From Pseudomonadota bacterium (GTDB taxonomy: Bacteria > Pseudomonadota > Alphaproteobacteria > Rhizobiales > Xanthobacteraceae): a stretch of DNA of 18,220 nucleotides. Below the pieces are notes generated by a model. That model saw only the letters and a program-made list of their open reading frames with translations. It was not told the origin of the DNA and searched no databases. The position numbers and the translations under genes were made by a program. Of the stretch, positions 1 to 7,465 are shown in pieces. Location: assembly GCA_023417665.1 (NCBI GenBank), contig JAEZFA010000190.1, positions 1-18,220 on the forward strand, read 5' to 3'. Every line of letters begins with the position of its first letter. The first letter of the stretch is position 1.

Positions 1-49
1 TACGAGAGCTATGCAAAAATCTAGGAGCTAGGCGACTTGCTATGCAACA

Positions 50-84
50 TAATAAAAGCGCCGCGGCTGGGTGCAGCGGCGGCG
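50..84 (-). terminator. Rho-independent terminator of the TRAP binding-protein gene
   Basis: Bases 59-64 pair with 79-84 (CGCCGC/GCGGCG) and 66-69 pair with 74-77 (GCTG/CAGC), with one G-G mismatch at 65/78 and a GGTG loop. Read on the minus strand, the hairpin is followed by CTTTTATTAT. It lies 27 bases past the stop codon of the gene ending at 111, so that gene is probably transcribed alone. Confidence 0.75.
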
Positions 85-110
85 TGAACATTCTGTAGTT
101 TCAATCGAAA

Positions 111-1202
111 CTAGCCGGCGTTGCGGCGAGCACGGATCTGGTAGCTGTCGAAGCCGTATTCCGCGACCTGCCACCACAGATACTGCTCGTTCCGGAACGA
201 CTGCATCAGCTCGATGTACTTCTTGAAGTTCGCGTTCTTGGCCGAGAGTTCGGCCCAGAGCTCATTGGTCGCCTTGTAGGAGGCGTCCATGATCTCGTTC
301 GAGAACGGACGAAGCTGCGCCTTGGCCGCGACCAGACGACGGAGCGCCTGCGGATTGAGCACGTCGTAACGTGCCTGCATCCAGGTGTTGGCGTAAGCGG
401 CAGCCGCGCGCACCGCAGCCTGGTAGTGCTTCGGCAGCGCATTGAACTTCTCGAGATTGAAGAAGGCGTGCGTGGTCGGGCCACCTTCCCAGAAGCCGGG
501 GTAGTAGTAGTAGGGCGCGACCTTCGCGAAGCCGAGCTTCTCGTCGTCGTAGGGGCCTACCCACTCGGCGGCGTCGATCGTGCCGCGCTCCAGCGCCTGA
601 TAGATTTCGCCGCCCGCGATCTGCTGCGGCACGACGCCAAGCTTCGCCAGCACCTGACCGGCGATACCGCCGATACGCATCTTCAGACCCTGAAGATCGG
701 CGACGGTCTTGATCTCCTTGCGGAACCAGCCGCCCATCTGCGTGCCGGTGTTGCCGAGCGGCAGCGCGTTGACCCCGAAGCCCTTGAAGAACTCGTTCCA
801 GGCTTCGGTGCCTTCGTTGCCCGAGAGCCAGGCGTTCTGCATGCGCGCGTTCAGACCGAACGGAACGGACGCGGCAATCGCGAAGGTCGGGTCCTTGCCG
901 ACATAATAATAGGAAACCGTGTGGCAGCACTCGATGGTGCCGTTCGACGTCGCATCGAGCACCTGAAGCGCCGGTACGATTTCGCCTGCCGCGAAAACCT
1001 GCACCTGGAACTTGCCGTCGGTAATCTCGGAAAGCTGCTTCGCGAACACTTCACCACCGCCATAGATGGTGTCGAGCGGCTTCGGGAAGCTCGAGGCCAT
1101 ACGCCACTTCACTTCCGGATTGGACTGCGCGATGGCCGGAGCCGCGATCGCACTGGCGGCGGCGCCAGCACCCGCCACCTTCAAAAATTGACGACGTTTC
1201 AT
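111..1202 (-). CDS. TRAP transporter periplasmic substrate-binding protein, TakP-like (DctP family)
   Basis: This 363-residue protein resembles Rhodobacter TakP, the periplasmic receptor of a TRAP carrier for 2-keto acids such as pyruvate. The start at 1202 gives an N-terminus MKRRQFLKVAGAG, a Tat-type twin-arginine leader, with a likely cleavage site after APAIA (about residue 25). GGGAGAAAG lies about 9 bases upstream. An in-frame ATG at 1319 would add 39 basic residues before the leader and is rejected. Family landmarks are the SSFPKPLDT segment (38-45), ECCHT (91-95), MGGWFRKE (157-163, with R161 a probable carboxylate ligand), GLKMRIGG (172-179), and AEWVGPYDDEK (212-222), which contains the ligand-contacting E213-W214. 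No DctQ or DctM membrane gene is visible, and a terminator follows directly, so the partner permease must be elsewhere. Family is confident; the substrate is inferred. Confidence 0.93.
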   Translation of the reverse strand: MKRRQFLKVAGAGAAASAIAAPAIAQSNPEVKWRMASSFPKPLDTIYGGGEVFAKQLSEITDGKFQVQVFAAGEIVPALQVLDATSNGTIECCHTVSYYYVGKDPTFAIAASVPFGLNARMQNAWLSGNEGTEAWNEFFKGFGVNALPLGNTGTQMGGWFRKEIKTVADLQGLKMRIGGIAGQVLAKLGVVPQQIAGGEIYQALERGTIDAAEWVGPYDDEKLGFAKVAPYYYYPGFWEGGPTTHAFFNLEKFNALPKHYQAAVRAAAAYANTWMQARYDVLNPQALRRLVAAKAQLRPFSNEIMDASYKATNELWAELSAKNANFKKYIELMQSFRNEQYLWWQVAEYGFDSYQIRARRNAG

Positions 1203-1394
1203 CGTAAGAAACTTTCTCCCATAGACTGCGGGAGGCACAGTGCCGCCCGCTTGGCGAAAGCGCGTAGCATGCTTTGCGCGCAGGGGCGCTGCCCTAGCCA
1301 TGCGCAAGGGACATTTCACCCCGCGGAGCCATGCCGCAGGCGCGACGTTGCGACCAAAGTCGAGGCGATTTGCGAAAGTTTATTGCGCCGCGCC

Positions 1395-2234
1395 CTAGCG
1401 CAGCTTGGAAGCCGCTATTCGTGAGAGCGAAGCGGCGGCCAGAAGCGGCGCGGGTTCCGTAACGTCACGGCGCTTTATGCCGGGATAAGTACGCTGCGCC
1501 AGCGCAAGCGCTTTGCGCAGCACCTCGGCGACTGCCGGATCGGCTTTCTCAATCTCGGGCAGCAAGCTGCGCGCCTGCGCCGCAGCGGCGAGCGCAAAAC
1601 CAACACCGTCGAGATAGGTTTCCAGCGTCGCCTCTTTCTTCAGCGCGAGCACATTTTGTGCAGCCGCACGATCGAGCGTATCGGCGAGCACCCGCGCGCG
1701 AACTGCGACCGAAGAGAGCGCCGATTTGGGTGCCGCCTGCTCGGCGCGGTCGAGCGCCTGAAAAACCGCTTCCACCAACCCCTTCACTTCCGCGGCCGGA
1801 GCCTTCCTATTTGCCGCGGCGATGGCCGCTTCGATCTTCGCGCCAAGATCGCTCACGCCGCGCTTTTTGAAGACCTCTTCCATCTCGGCGTAAACTTCGG
1901 AGAAGCCGTGCGCGAACATTTCCGTGCCGGCGGCAGTTTCCCCGGCTTCATAGGCCGCGAGTCCCGCATGATAATGCGCAGCGATCACCGCCAGCGCGAT
2001 GCCGTACTGGACCGGATCCTTTTCTGCCGCCGCGGCATCGACCCCGCCTTCGCCGGTTTCGTTCTCGCCGCCCTGCCCTTGCACATGCTGTGCGAGATGA
2101 AGCGAAGACTCCGCCTGTGCACGCAAAAGGCTTGCGGCCGATGTCGCGGGCGCAGTAACGCCGGCGCGCGCGGATACGTTCGCGCCCGCGAGTACCGCAA
2201 CGCCGACGCCAAGCCAGATTTTTCGTGTCTTCAT
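1395..2234 (-). CDS. Exported alanine-rich helical protein of unknown function
   Basis: This 279-residue protein begins MKTRKIWLGVGVAVLAG and has a Sec-type signal peptide, probably cleaved near residues 22-25, so it should be periplasmic. The start is supported by GGGAGCC about 8 bases upstream. The mature part has a glycine/glutamate-rich stretch (GQGGENETGEGG, about 53-64). A helical segment follows with QYGIALAVIAAHYHAGLAAYEAGE (about 76-99), and the rest is almost wholly alanine-rich helix. I do not recognise a named domain. The pattern of an acidic Gly/Glu patch, then a helix with histidines, then xxYAExE recalls an uncharacterised proteobacterial family that I associate with iron-related loci, but this is a weak memory-based resemblance. 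It is divergent from the PiuC-type dioxygenase at 2338 with a 103-base gap, so the two may share control. The function is unknown. Confidence 0.8.
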   Translation of the reverse strand: MKTRKIWLGVGVAVLAGANVSARAGVTAPATSAASLLRAQAESSLHLAQHVQGQGGENETGEGGVDAAAAEKDPVQYGIALAVIAAHYHAGLAAYEAGETAAGTEMFAHGFSEVYAEMEEVFKKRGVSDLGAKIEAAIAAANRKAPAAEVKGLVEAVFQALDRAEQAAPKSALSSVAVRARVLADTLDRAAAQNVLALKKEATLETYLDGVGFALAAAAQARSLLPEIEKADPAVAEVLRKALALAQRTYPGIKRRDVTEPAPLLAAASLSRIAASKLR

Positions 2235-2337
2235 CGCAAGGCTCCCGGCCTGTTTTCCGCAGCACGTTCGCGTGCGAGACTAGCGGCATCCAGTTGCCGA
2301 CGCCATCGATCCCTCCTTCCTTCGAGAACTTCCAAAC
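2235..2337. promoter_or_regulatory. Divergent intergenic region between the exported protein and PiuC genes
   Basis: This 103-base region must hold both promoters. It contains a perfect hairpin, GCACG (2262-2266), TTCG (2267-2270), CGTGC (2271-2275). Just before the dioxygenase start there is a weak imperfect dyad, TTCGAGAACTTCCAA (2322-2336), with only about half of its pairs symmetric. Neither is a convincing Fur or Irr box by eye. Confidence 0.35.
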
Positions 2338-3000
2338 ATGCGTATTGCGATCGCCAATGTGCTCGATGCAGCGGAACTCGCGGAACTGTGCCGCGCGCTC
2401 GAAAGCGTACGTTTTCTCGACGGCCGTGCGACAGCCGGCTATGCGGCGCGCGAGGTGAAAGACAATCGCCAGGCCGATCCGCGCGACCGCAAGGCGGCGG
2501 TGCTACGCACGAACGTAGAGGAAAGGATTCTTGCCAACGAGCTTTTCCGGCTGGCGGCAAGACCGAAACAACTTACGCCGATTCTTTTCTCGAAGTACGA
2601 ACCCGGGCGCCGCTACGGCAGTCACGTCGATGACGCATTGATGGGCGGAATGCGGGCGGACGTTTCCTTCACGCTGCTCCTGTCCGAGCCTGCTTCCTAC
2701 GACGGCGGCGAACTCGTGATCGAGAGCGCGTCGGGCGACGAGGCGTTCAAACTCGACGCCGGCTCCATGATCGTTTACCCGGCGACGTCGCTGCACAGGG
2801 TCACCGAAGTGACGCGCGGCGAGCGGCTCGCGGCCGTCGGCTGGGCGCGCAGTTATATTCGCGATGAAGCGCAGCGCGAACTTCTGTTCGATCTCGACAC
2901 GGCGCGAATGCGGATTTTCAGCCGCGAAGGCAAGAGCGAAGATTACGACCTGCTTTCGAAATCGTCCGCCAATCTGTTGCGCATGTGGGCGGACGACTGA
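2338..3000 (+). CDS. piuC: PiuC/YbiX-type Fe(II)/2-oxoglutarate-dependent PKHD hydroxylase
   Basis: This 220-residue protein aligns along its full length with E. coli YbiX (about 225 residues), a prolyl-4-hydroxylase-like Fe(II)/2-oxoglutarate dioxygenase. YbiX/PiuC genes usually sit with TonB-dependent siderophore receptors and respond to iron. The metal triad is visible as H96-x-D98 (GSHVDDA) and H153 (SLHRVTEV), and R163 (GERLAAVGW) is the expected 2-oxoglutarate ligand. Other shared blocks are VKDNRQAD (40-47), MRADVSFTLLLSEP (105-118), YDGGELV (121-127) and YPATSLH (147-153). The C-terminus LLRMWADD matches the family end, so the gene is complete. The ribosome site before the ATG is weak. 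It is divergent from the exported protein at 1395-2234, and no receptor gene is in view. Family is certain; the physiological substrate is unknown. Confidence 0.93.
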   Translation: MRIAIANVLDAAELAELCRALESVRFLDGRATAGYAAREVKDNRQADPRDRKAAVLRTNVEERILANELFRLAARPKQLTPILFSKYEPGRRYGSHVDDALMGGMRADVSFTLLLSEPASYDGGELVIESASGDEAFKLDAGSMIVYPATSLHRVTEVTRGERLAAVGWARSYIRDEAQRELLFDLDTARMRIFSREGKSEDYDLLSKSSANLLRMWADD

Positions 3001-3016
3001 CCGCCGCGCAGCGAAG

Positions 3017-4138
3017 TCAGGACTCAATCACGATGCGCGGTGCTGCGCGCTTTGCTCCGGATCCTTCCAGCGCACCGCGTACCTTGGCGGCAATATCCTT
3101 GTAGATTTTCGCGTAAGCGCCGTCCGGTTCGCTGACGACGATCGGCTTGCCGGCATCGGACAGTTCGCGGATTTTCAGTTCCAGCGGGACTTCCCCAAGG
3201 AACTGGACGTTCCAGCGCTCGGCCTCGTGCCTGGCACCGCCATGGCTGAAAATGTCCGAACGCTCGCCGCAATGCGGGCAGAGAAAATAACTCATGTTCT
3301 CGATCAGCCCGAGCACCGGCACGTCCACGCGCTTGAACATCGCAATGCCGCGCCGCGCATCGATCAACGCAAGATCCTGCGGCGTGGAAACGATCACGGC
3401 ACCCGCGAGCGGCACCTGTTGCGCGAGCGTCAGCTGCGCGTCGCCGGTTCCGGGAGGCATGTCGACCACGATCACGTCGAGCGGCGCCCAATCCACCTCG
3501 CGCAACATCTGCGTAATCGCGGACTGCACCATGGGTCCGCGCCAGATCATCGGCGTGTCCTCGTCGACCAGGAAACCGATCGACATGACTTTCAAGCCGA
3601 AGGCTTCCATCGGCTTCAGCGTACGGCCGCCGATCAGTTCGGGCTTTCCCTTCAGCGCAAGCAGGCGCGGCATCGAAGGCCCGTAAATATCGGCGTCGAG
3701 CACGCCGACCTTCAGGCCGAGCGACTGCAAGCCGAGCGCAAGATTGACCGCGGTCGTAGACTTGCCGACGCCTCCCTTGCCGGACGCGACCGCAATGATC
3801 GCTTTCACGCCCGGCACGCCCTGCACCGCGCGGCCCGGAGGCTGCATGCCGGGACCGCCAGAGCGTTGCGGTGGCGGCGCGGCCGGACCGCCTTTCTTTT
3901 CCGCGGTCAGCGCTATCAATACCGACACCACGCCAGGAAGGCCCTTGATGGTTTCTTCGGCCTGCTTGCGCACCGCTTCCCAGCGCTGCGCTTCAGCCGC
4001 GTCCACGGTCAGCGAGCAAAACACCTTGCCGCCGGTCACGACGACCCCGGACAGTTTTCCCGAGGAAACGATGTCCTGCCCATCCGGGCCTTTGATGGAC
4101 TTCAACGCATCGGTGACGGTTTCGGCGGTAGCGGTCAT
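3017..4138 (-). CDS. apbC: Mrp/NBP35-family ATP-binding Fe-S cluster carrier
   Basis: This 373-residue protein is a cytosolic P-loop ATPase that carries and delivers Fe-S clusters to apo-proteins. The start at 4138 (MTATAETV) follows GGGAGA about 8 bases away. The in-frame ATG at 4183 would add 15 unconserved residues. Residues 1-80 form the MIP18/DUF59 domain, and a proline- and glycine-rich linker spans about 83-108. The Mrp domain starts at VKAIIAVASG with a deviant Walker A, GKGGVGKST (120-128). LDADIYGPSMP (148-157), DVIVVDMPPGTGD (221-233) and STPQDLALIDARRG (251-264) follow. The cluster-binding pair is C287-x-x-C290 (FLCPHCG). It is complete and normal in length for the alphaproteobacterial form. 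It lies 56 bases downstream of the enoyl-CoA hydratase gene on the same strand and may be its distal operon partner. Confidence 0.95.
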   Translation of the reverse strand: MTATAETVTDALKSIKGPDGQDIVSSGKLSGVVVTGGKVFCSLTVDAAEAQRWEAVRKQAEETIKGLPGVVSVLIALTAEKKGGPAAPPPQRSGGPGMQPPGRAVQGVPGVKAIIAVASGKGGVGKSTTAVNLALGLQSLGLKVGVLDADIYGPSMPRLLALKGKPELIGGRTLKPMEAFGLKVMSIGFLVDEDTPMIWRGPMVQSAITQMLREVDWAPLDVIVVDMPPGTGDAQLTLAQQVPLAGAVIVSTPQDLALIDARRGIAMFKRVDVPVLGLIENMSYFLCPHCGERSDIFSHGGARHEAERWNVQFLGEVPLELKIRELSDAGKPIVVSEPDGAYAKIYKDIAAKVRGALEGSGAKRAAPRIVIES

Positions 4139-4194
4139 TTCTTGTCTCCCGCCGCCTTCATAGCATTTTCGCGCGGAAAGCAACCGTCGCGGCG

Positions 4195-4989
4195 CTATTC
4201 ACCCTGAAAGCGCGGCAGTCTCTTCTCGCGGAACGCCATCACGCCTTCCATGAAATCTTTCGAGCGGCCGGCCTGACGCTGGCTGTCGCGTTCCAGATCG
4301 AGCTGCGCGGAAAGATCGTTGTCGCCGCTCGCCATCAAGGCCTGCTTGGCGAGCCGGTAAGCGAGCGTCGGACCCGCCGCAAGAATTGCGGCGTGCTTGG
4401 CAACCTCGCCGGAAAACAGATCGTCGTCGAAAATCTTCCAGGCAATGCCCATGCGCTCGCAGTCTTCGGCGGGAATACGATCCGCGAACAGGCACATGCC
4501 GAGCGCACGCTTCAGCCCGACCAGACGCGGCAGGAACCAGGTTCCGCCGGCATCCGGCACCAGCCCGATCCGCGCGAAGGCCTGCTGCAGATAGGCCGAC
4601 CGCGCCATCAGAAGAATATCGCAGGCAAGCGCTATATTCGCGCCCGCACCGGCAGCGGGGCCATTGACGGCGGCAATCGTCGGAATCGGAAACGACGCGA
4701 GCCTGCGAACCAGCGGGTTGTAATTTGCGTCGAGCGAAGCGCCGAGATCGAGCTTGCTGGAGTCCGTTACGTTGCGCTCGCCGAGATCCTGTCCGGAACA
4801 GAAAGCGCGGCCTTCGCCCGTCAGCACCAGGCAGCGCACGTTCTTGTCGCTTTCAACCCTGTCGAGTGCGTCGCGCAGTTCGGGATGGGTGCCGGCGCTG
4901 ATCGCGTTCAGCTGCTTGGGACGTGCGAGCACGACGGTTGCGACCGATCCCGCGACTTCCAGCCGGATGTTCTCATACTTTTGCGTCAT
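4195..4989 (-). CDS. Enoyl-CoA hydratase/isomerase family protein, PaaG-like
   Basis: This 264-residue crotonase-fold protein is very similar in layout to PaaG (2-(1,2-epoxy-1,2-dihydrophenyl)acetyl-CoA isomerase of phenylacetate breakdown). The start at 4989 (MTQKYENIRLEV) lies two bases after the stop of the upstream GST gene, so the two are almost certainly co-transcribed. The oxyanion-hole segments are RAFCSGQDLGERN (61-73) and NGPAAGAGANIALACD (109-124). The block IGLVPDAGGTWFLPRLVG (141-158) includes D146, at the position of the PaaG catalytic aspartate. The C-terminal QLDLERDSQRQAGRS and EGVMAFREKRLPRFQGE are PaaG-like. No other paa genes are in the window, so the substrate is uncertain; it may act on another unsaturated acyl-CoA. 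Confidence 0.92.
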   Translation of the reverse strand: MTQKYENIRLEVAGSVATVVLARPKQLNAISAGTHPELRDALDRVESDKNVRCLVLTGEGRAFCSGQDLGERNVTDSSKLDLGASLDANYNPLVRRLASFPIPTIAAVNGPAAGAGANIALACDILLMARSAYLQQAFARIGLVPDAGGTWFLPRLVGLKRALGMCLFADRIPAEDCERMGIAWKIFDDDLFSGEVAKHAAILAAGPTLAYRLAKQALMASGDNDLSAQLDLERDSQRQAGRSKDFMEGVMAFREKRLPRFQGE

Positions 4990-4991
4990 GT

Positions 4992-5603
4992 TCAGGCCTG
5001 CGCGCTCGGGCGAGCCGACACCGCCGCATGCCAGCGCGACAGGTTTTTCAGTTCCGGCGTCAGCGAAAGCTTGATGACGCGCATGAAATCGATCGTGCAG
5101 AGCGCATTGATGTCGGCGACGGTGTAGCGATCCCCGGCGACAAACTCCCGCTTGCCGAGTTCGGACTCCAGAAAACTCACGAAGTCCGCGGCCTGGTCGC
5201 GGCAGACATTGCCCCATTCGGCAACCTGCACCTTCTCGCGCTTGGCCATGCCGGGGCTCGTGTGCCGGAACGACTGCGATACGGGCCCGTAGAAATGCAG
5301 TTCCAGCCGCCGGTTCCACATCTCGACCTGCGCACTTTCGAGCGCATCGCGGCCAAACAGGTTCGGCTCGGGATGAAGTTTTTCGAAATAGAGGCAGATC
5401 GCCATGGATTCCGAGATCACGGTGCCGTCGTCGAGCTCCAGTACCGGAACCCGCTGCATGGGGTTCAGTTGCGTGAAGCTATCGCTGCGCTGTTCGAGCG
5501 CGCCGAGATCGACCTCCTGTTTCGGTACCTCGATGCCCTTTTCAGCAAGAAAGATGCGCACGCGGCGCGGATTGGGCGCGCGGCCCATGTCGTAGAGTTT
5601 CAT
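4992..5603 (-). CDS. Glutathione S-transferase family protein
   Basis: This 203-residue protein has the GST architecture: an N-terminal thioredoxin-fold domain (residues 1-78) and an all-helical C-terminal domain. The start at 5603 (MKLYDMGRAPNPRRV) is preceded by GGAGG about 9 bases away. An upstream in-frame ATG at 5690 would add 29 unconserved residues. Landmarks are the beta1-alpha1 active-site region APNPRRVRIFLAEKG (9-23), the cis-proline and glutathione-binding segment QRVPVLELDDGTVISES (50-66), and the capping motif DRYTVADINALC (157-168). It is the first gene of a minus-strand cluster with the PaaG-like enoyl-CoA hydratase, whose ATG follows its stop by two bases, and possibly mrp. 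Pairing with a CoA enzyme suggests a role in handling an electrophilic or ring-opened intermediate, but this is inference. Confidence 0.92.
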   Translation of the reverse strand: MKLYDMGRAPNPRRVRIFLAEKGIEVPKQEVDLGALEQRSDSFTQLNPMQRVPVLELDDGTVISESMAICLYFEKLHPEPNLFGRDALESAQVEMWNRRLELHFYGPVSQSFRHTSPGMAKREKVQVAEWGNVCRDQAADFVSFLESELGKREFVAGDRYTVADINALCTIDFMRVIKLSLTPELKNLSRWHAAVSARPSAQA

Positions 5604-5694
5604 TTCGGTGTGCCTCCGGAGCGCAGTCCAACACGCGCGAAGGAACCTATCAAGGATTAGAAAAGGTTGGGCTATTCGGCGCAGCCGCAAACAA

Positions 5695-5735
5695 TTTACG
5701 TTTGCTTAACCATAAGAATCAGCCCGGCATTAACC
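5695..5735. promoter_or_regulatory. CtrA-like binding box
   Basis: TTTA (5695-5698), seven bases, then TTAAC (5706-5710) matches the alphaproteobacterial CtrA consensus TTAA-N7-TTAAC with one substitution. It also contains the half-site TTAACCAT (5706-5713), and a further TTAACC lies at 5730-5735. The box is in the 245-base gap between the divergent GST gene (start 5603) and histidine kinase gene (start 5849), so it could serve either. The remainder of that gap shows no other feature I can support. Confidence 0.5.
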
Positions 5736-5848
5736 ACCCTCGCGCGATGGTAGCGCCTCACCGGCGGGCGGGCAGCGGGGCTCGTTGCCGGTTCGCGCTT
5801 CTTGTTCAGCGCATGACGGCTGCGGGCATTGGGTAACGGTATTGCGTA

Positions 5849-7408
5849 ATGATGAGCTATAGCGCCCGGGGGGACGAGACGGCAGCCGACGCTGCCAGAG
5901 CGGCGCATGAACGGCGGCTCAAGATCAATCGCAGCGTGCGTGATGCGCGCGACGTGCTTACCTCCACCTCCGGCGTAAAGCCGGCTTTCGATTACGAACT
6001 GCTCCGGCTCTATGCCGAGCACCGGATCGGCGCTTCGCTGGCGCTGTTCATGCTGATCTCGCTGGTCGGCATTGCCTCGTCGCTATGGACCGGCGGCATC
6101 GGCGCAATGCTCTGGACCGTGATCGCGCTGACGATCCATTCGCTGAACGTCGCCGCCTGCCGCCGCTTCCTCACCACGCCCGCGAGCCCGGCGGTGATGC
6201 GGCGTTACCGCGTGCTGTTCACGCTGTTCGACCTGATTTTCGGCGTGAGCTGGGTGCTCATCGTCAACGTGCTGGTCGGGCTCGGCGCGCAGGGCGCCGG
6301 CGATTTCTCGCTGTTTGCGATGCTGCTCGTGGTCGCGGTGTTCTCGATGCTGGCCGCGAGCATTCCGAGCGCGGTTTATGCCGCGACCGTGCCGGTCGCA
6401 GGCGTCGTCACGCTGCACTATCTCCTGCGCGGCACGCCGCAGGACGTGGTGCTTGCGATCCTCACGATCGGCGCCGAAGCCTATTTCGTGATGGTCGCGG
6501 GCCGCCTGCACATCGCCGCCGTCTCCGCGCTTGAAGCGCGCGCGCAACTCGACACGCTGATCGGCGAACTCGAACAGTCCAAGGCGAAATCCGACGAAGC
6601 CGCGCGCCGCGCGGAGGCCGCCAATCTCGCCAAGTCCCGTTTTCTGGCGCAGATGTCGCACGAACTGCGTACGCCGCTGAACGCCATCCTCGGCTTCTCT
6701 GAAGTCATGAAGAACGAAGTGCTCGGCGGTCACGCGGTGCCGGCCTACAAGGAGTACGCTGCGGACATCCACGAGTCCGGCGGACATCTTCTCAACCTCA
6801 TCAACGAAATCCTCGATCTTTCGCGGATCGAAGCGGGACGCTACGAGCTCAACGAGGAACCGGTTTCGGTTTCGGGCATTGCGGACGACTGCAGTCACCT
6901 GATGAAGATGCGCGCGACCAACCGCGGCCTTACGCTGCACACCGTGTTCGAGTCTGAACTGCCGAAGGTCTGGGCCGACGAGCGCGCGGTTCGTCAGGTG
7001 GTGCTCAACCTGCTTTCCAACGCGATCAAGTTCACGCCGCAGGGCGGCGAGGTTTTCACCAAAGTCGGCTGGACCGCATCCGGCGGACAATATGTCAGCG
7101 TGCGCGATACCGGCCCCGGTATTCCCGAAGACGAAATTCCGGTCGTCATGGCGTCCTTCGGTCAGGGCTCCAACGCAATCAAGAGCGCCGAACAGGGCGC
7201 GGGTCTGGGCCTGCCGATCGTCAAGGGTTTGATCGACCTGCATGGCGGCACGTTCACGCTGCGCTCGAAGCTGCGCGAGGGCACGGAAGTCATCGTCACC
7301 TTCCCCGCCGAGCGGGTCATGGCGGCGCTTGCGCCCGTGACCGACGCCGGCCCCCTGCAGCCGGGTCAGCCGCAGGGCATCGGGAAAAGCTACCCGGCTC
7401 GCGCGTGA
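5849..7408 (+). CDS. Membrane sensor histidine kinase, PdhS/DivJ/PleC-like
   Basis: This 519-residue kinase has about six membrane segments in its N-terminal half (roughly residues 61-80, 84-104, 122-145, 153-171, 173-192 and 200-220). A short coiled coil follows (about 225-262), then HisKA and HATPase domains. H271 is the phosphoacceptor in FLAQMSHELRTPLNAILGFS. The N box is LNLLSNAIKFT (386-396), G1 is RDTGPGIPEDE (419-429) and G2 is GAGLGLPIVKGLIDLHGG (450-467). The HELRTPLNAILGFSEVM sequence is that of the alphaproteobacterial cell-cycle kinases (DivJ, PleC, PdhS) that act on DivK, but such sequences occur in other HWE-unrelated kinases too. There is no receiver domain and no partner response regulator nearby. 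The start is the first of two adjacent ATGs, as an in-frame ATG at 5813 is closed by a stop. A CtrA-like box lies about 140 bases upstream. Partner and signal are unknown. Confidence 0.92.
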   Translation: MMSYSARGDETAADAARAAHERRLKINRSVRDARDVLTSTSGVKPAFDYELLRLYAEHRIGASLALFMLISLVGIASSLWTGGIGAMLWTVIALTIHSLNVAACRRFLTTPASPAVMRRYRVLFTLFDLIFGVSWVLIVNVLVGLGAQGAGDFSLFAMLLVVAVFSMLAASIPSAVYAATVPVAGVVTLHYLLRGTPQDVVLAILTIGAEAYFVMVAGRLHIAAVSALEARAQLDTLIGELEQSKAKSDEAARRAEAANLAKSRFLAQMSHELRTPLNAILGFSEVMKNEVLGGHAVPAYKEYAADIHESGGHLLNLINEILDLSRIEAGRYELNEEPVSVSGIADDCSHLMKMRATNRGLTLHTVFESELPKVWADERAVRQVVLNLLSNAIKFTPQGGEVFTKVGWTASGGQYVSVRDTGPGIPEDEIPVVMASFGQGSNAIKSAEQGAGLGLPIVKGLIDLHGGTFTLRSKLREGTEVIVTFPAERVMAALAPVTDAGPLQPGQPQGIGKSYPARA

Positions 7409-7465
7409 TAAAATCCTTCCTCATCGAATCGCGGCAACCGAACCCGCGCACGGCCTGAGAACAAA

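Noticed and set aside
426..1424. Long plus-strand open frame (332 codons)
   Set aside because: It lies antisense to the TRAP binding-protein gene, has an arginine-rich shadow composition and no family resemblance.
2322..2336. Irr/Fur-type iron box before piuC
   Set aside because: TTCGAGAACTTCCAA has only about half of its positions symmetric, so the match is too weak to call.
2864..4207. 447-codon plus-strand open frame over the mrp gene
   Set aside because: It is antisense to a clear Mrp/ApbC gene, rich in Arg/His/Ala, with no recognisable domain.
5696..6022. 108-codon minus-strand open frame in the gst-kinase gap
   Set aside because: It overlaps the kinase start, lacks a ribosome site and shows no family pattern; the gap is better read as regulatory.
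6083..7243. 386-codon minus-strand open frame over the histidine kinase
   Set aside because: It is the reverse-strand shadow of a gene with intact kinase motifs; its composition is Arg/His/Asp-rich and it has no start signal.
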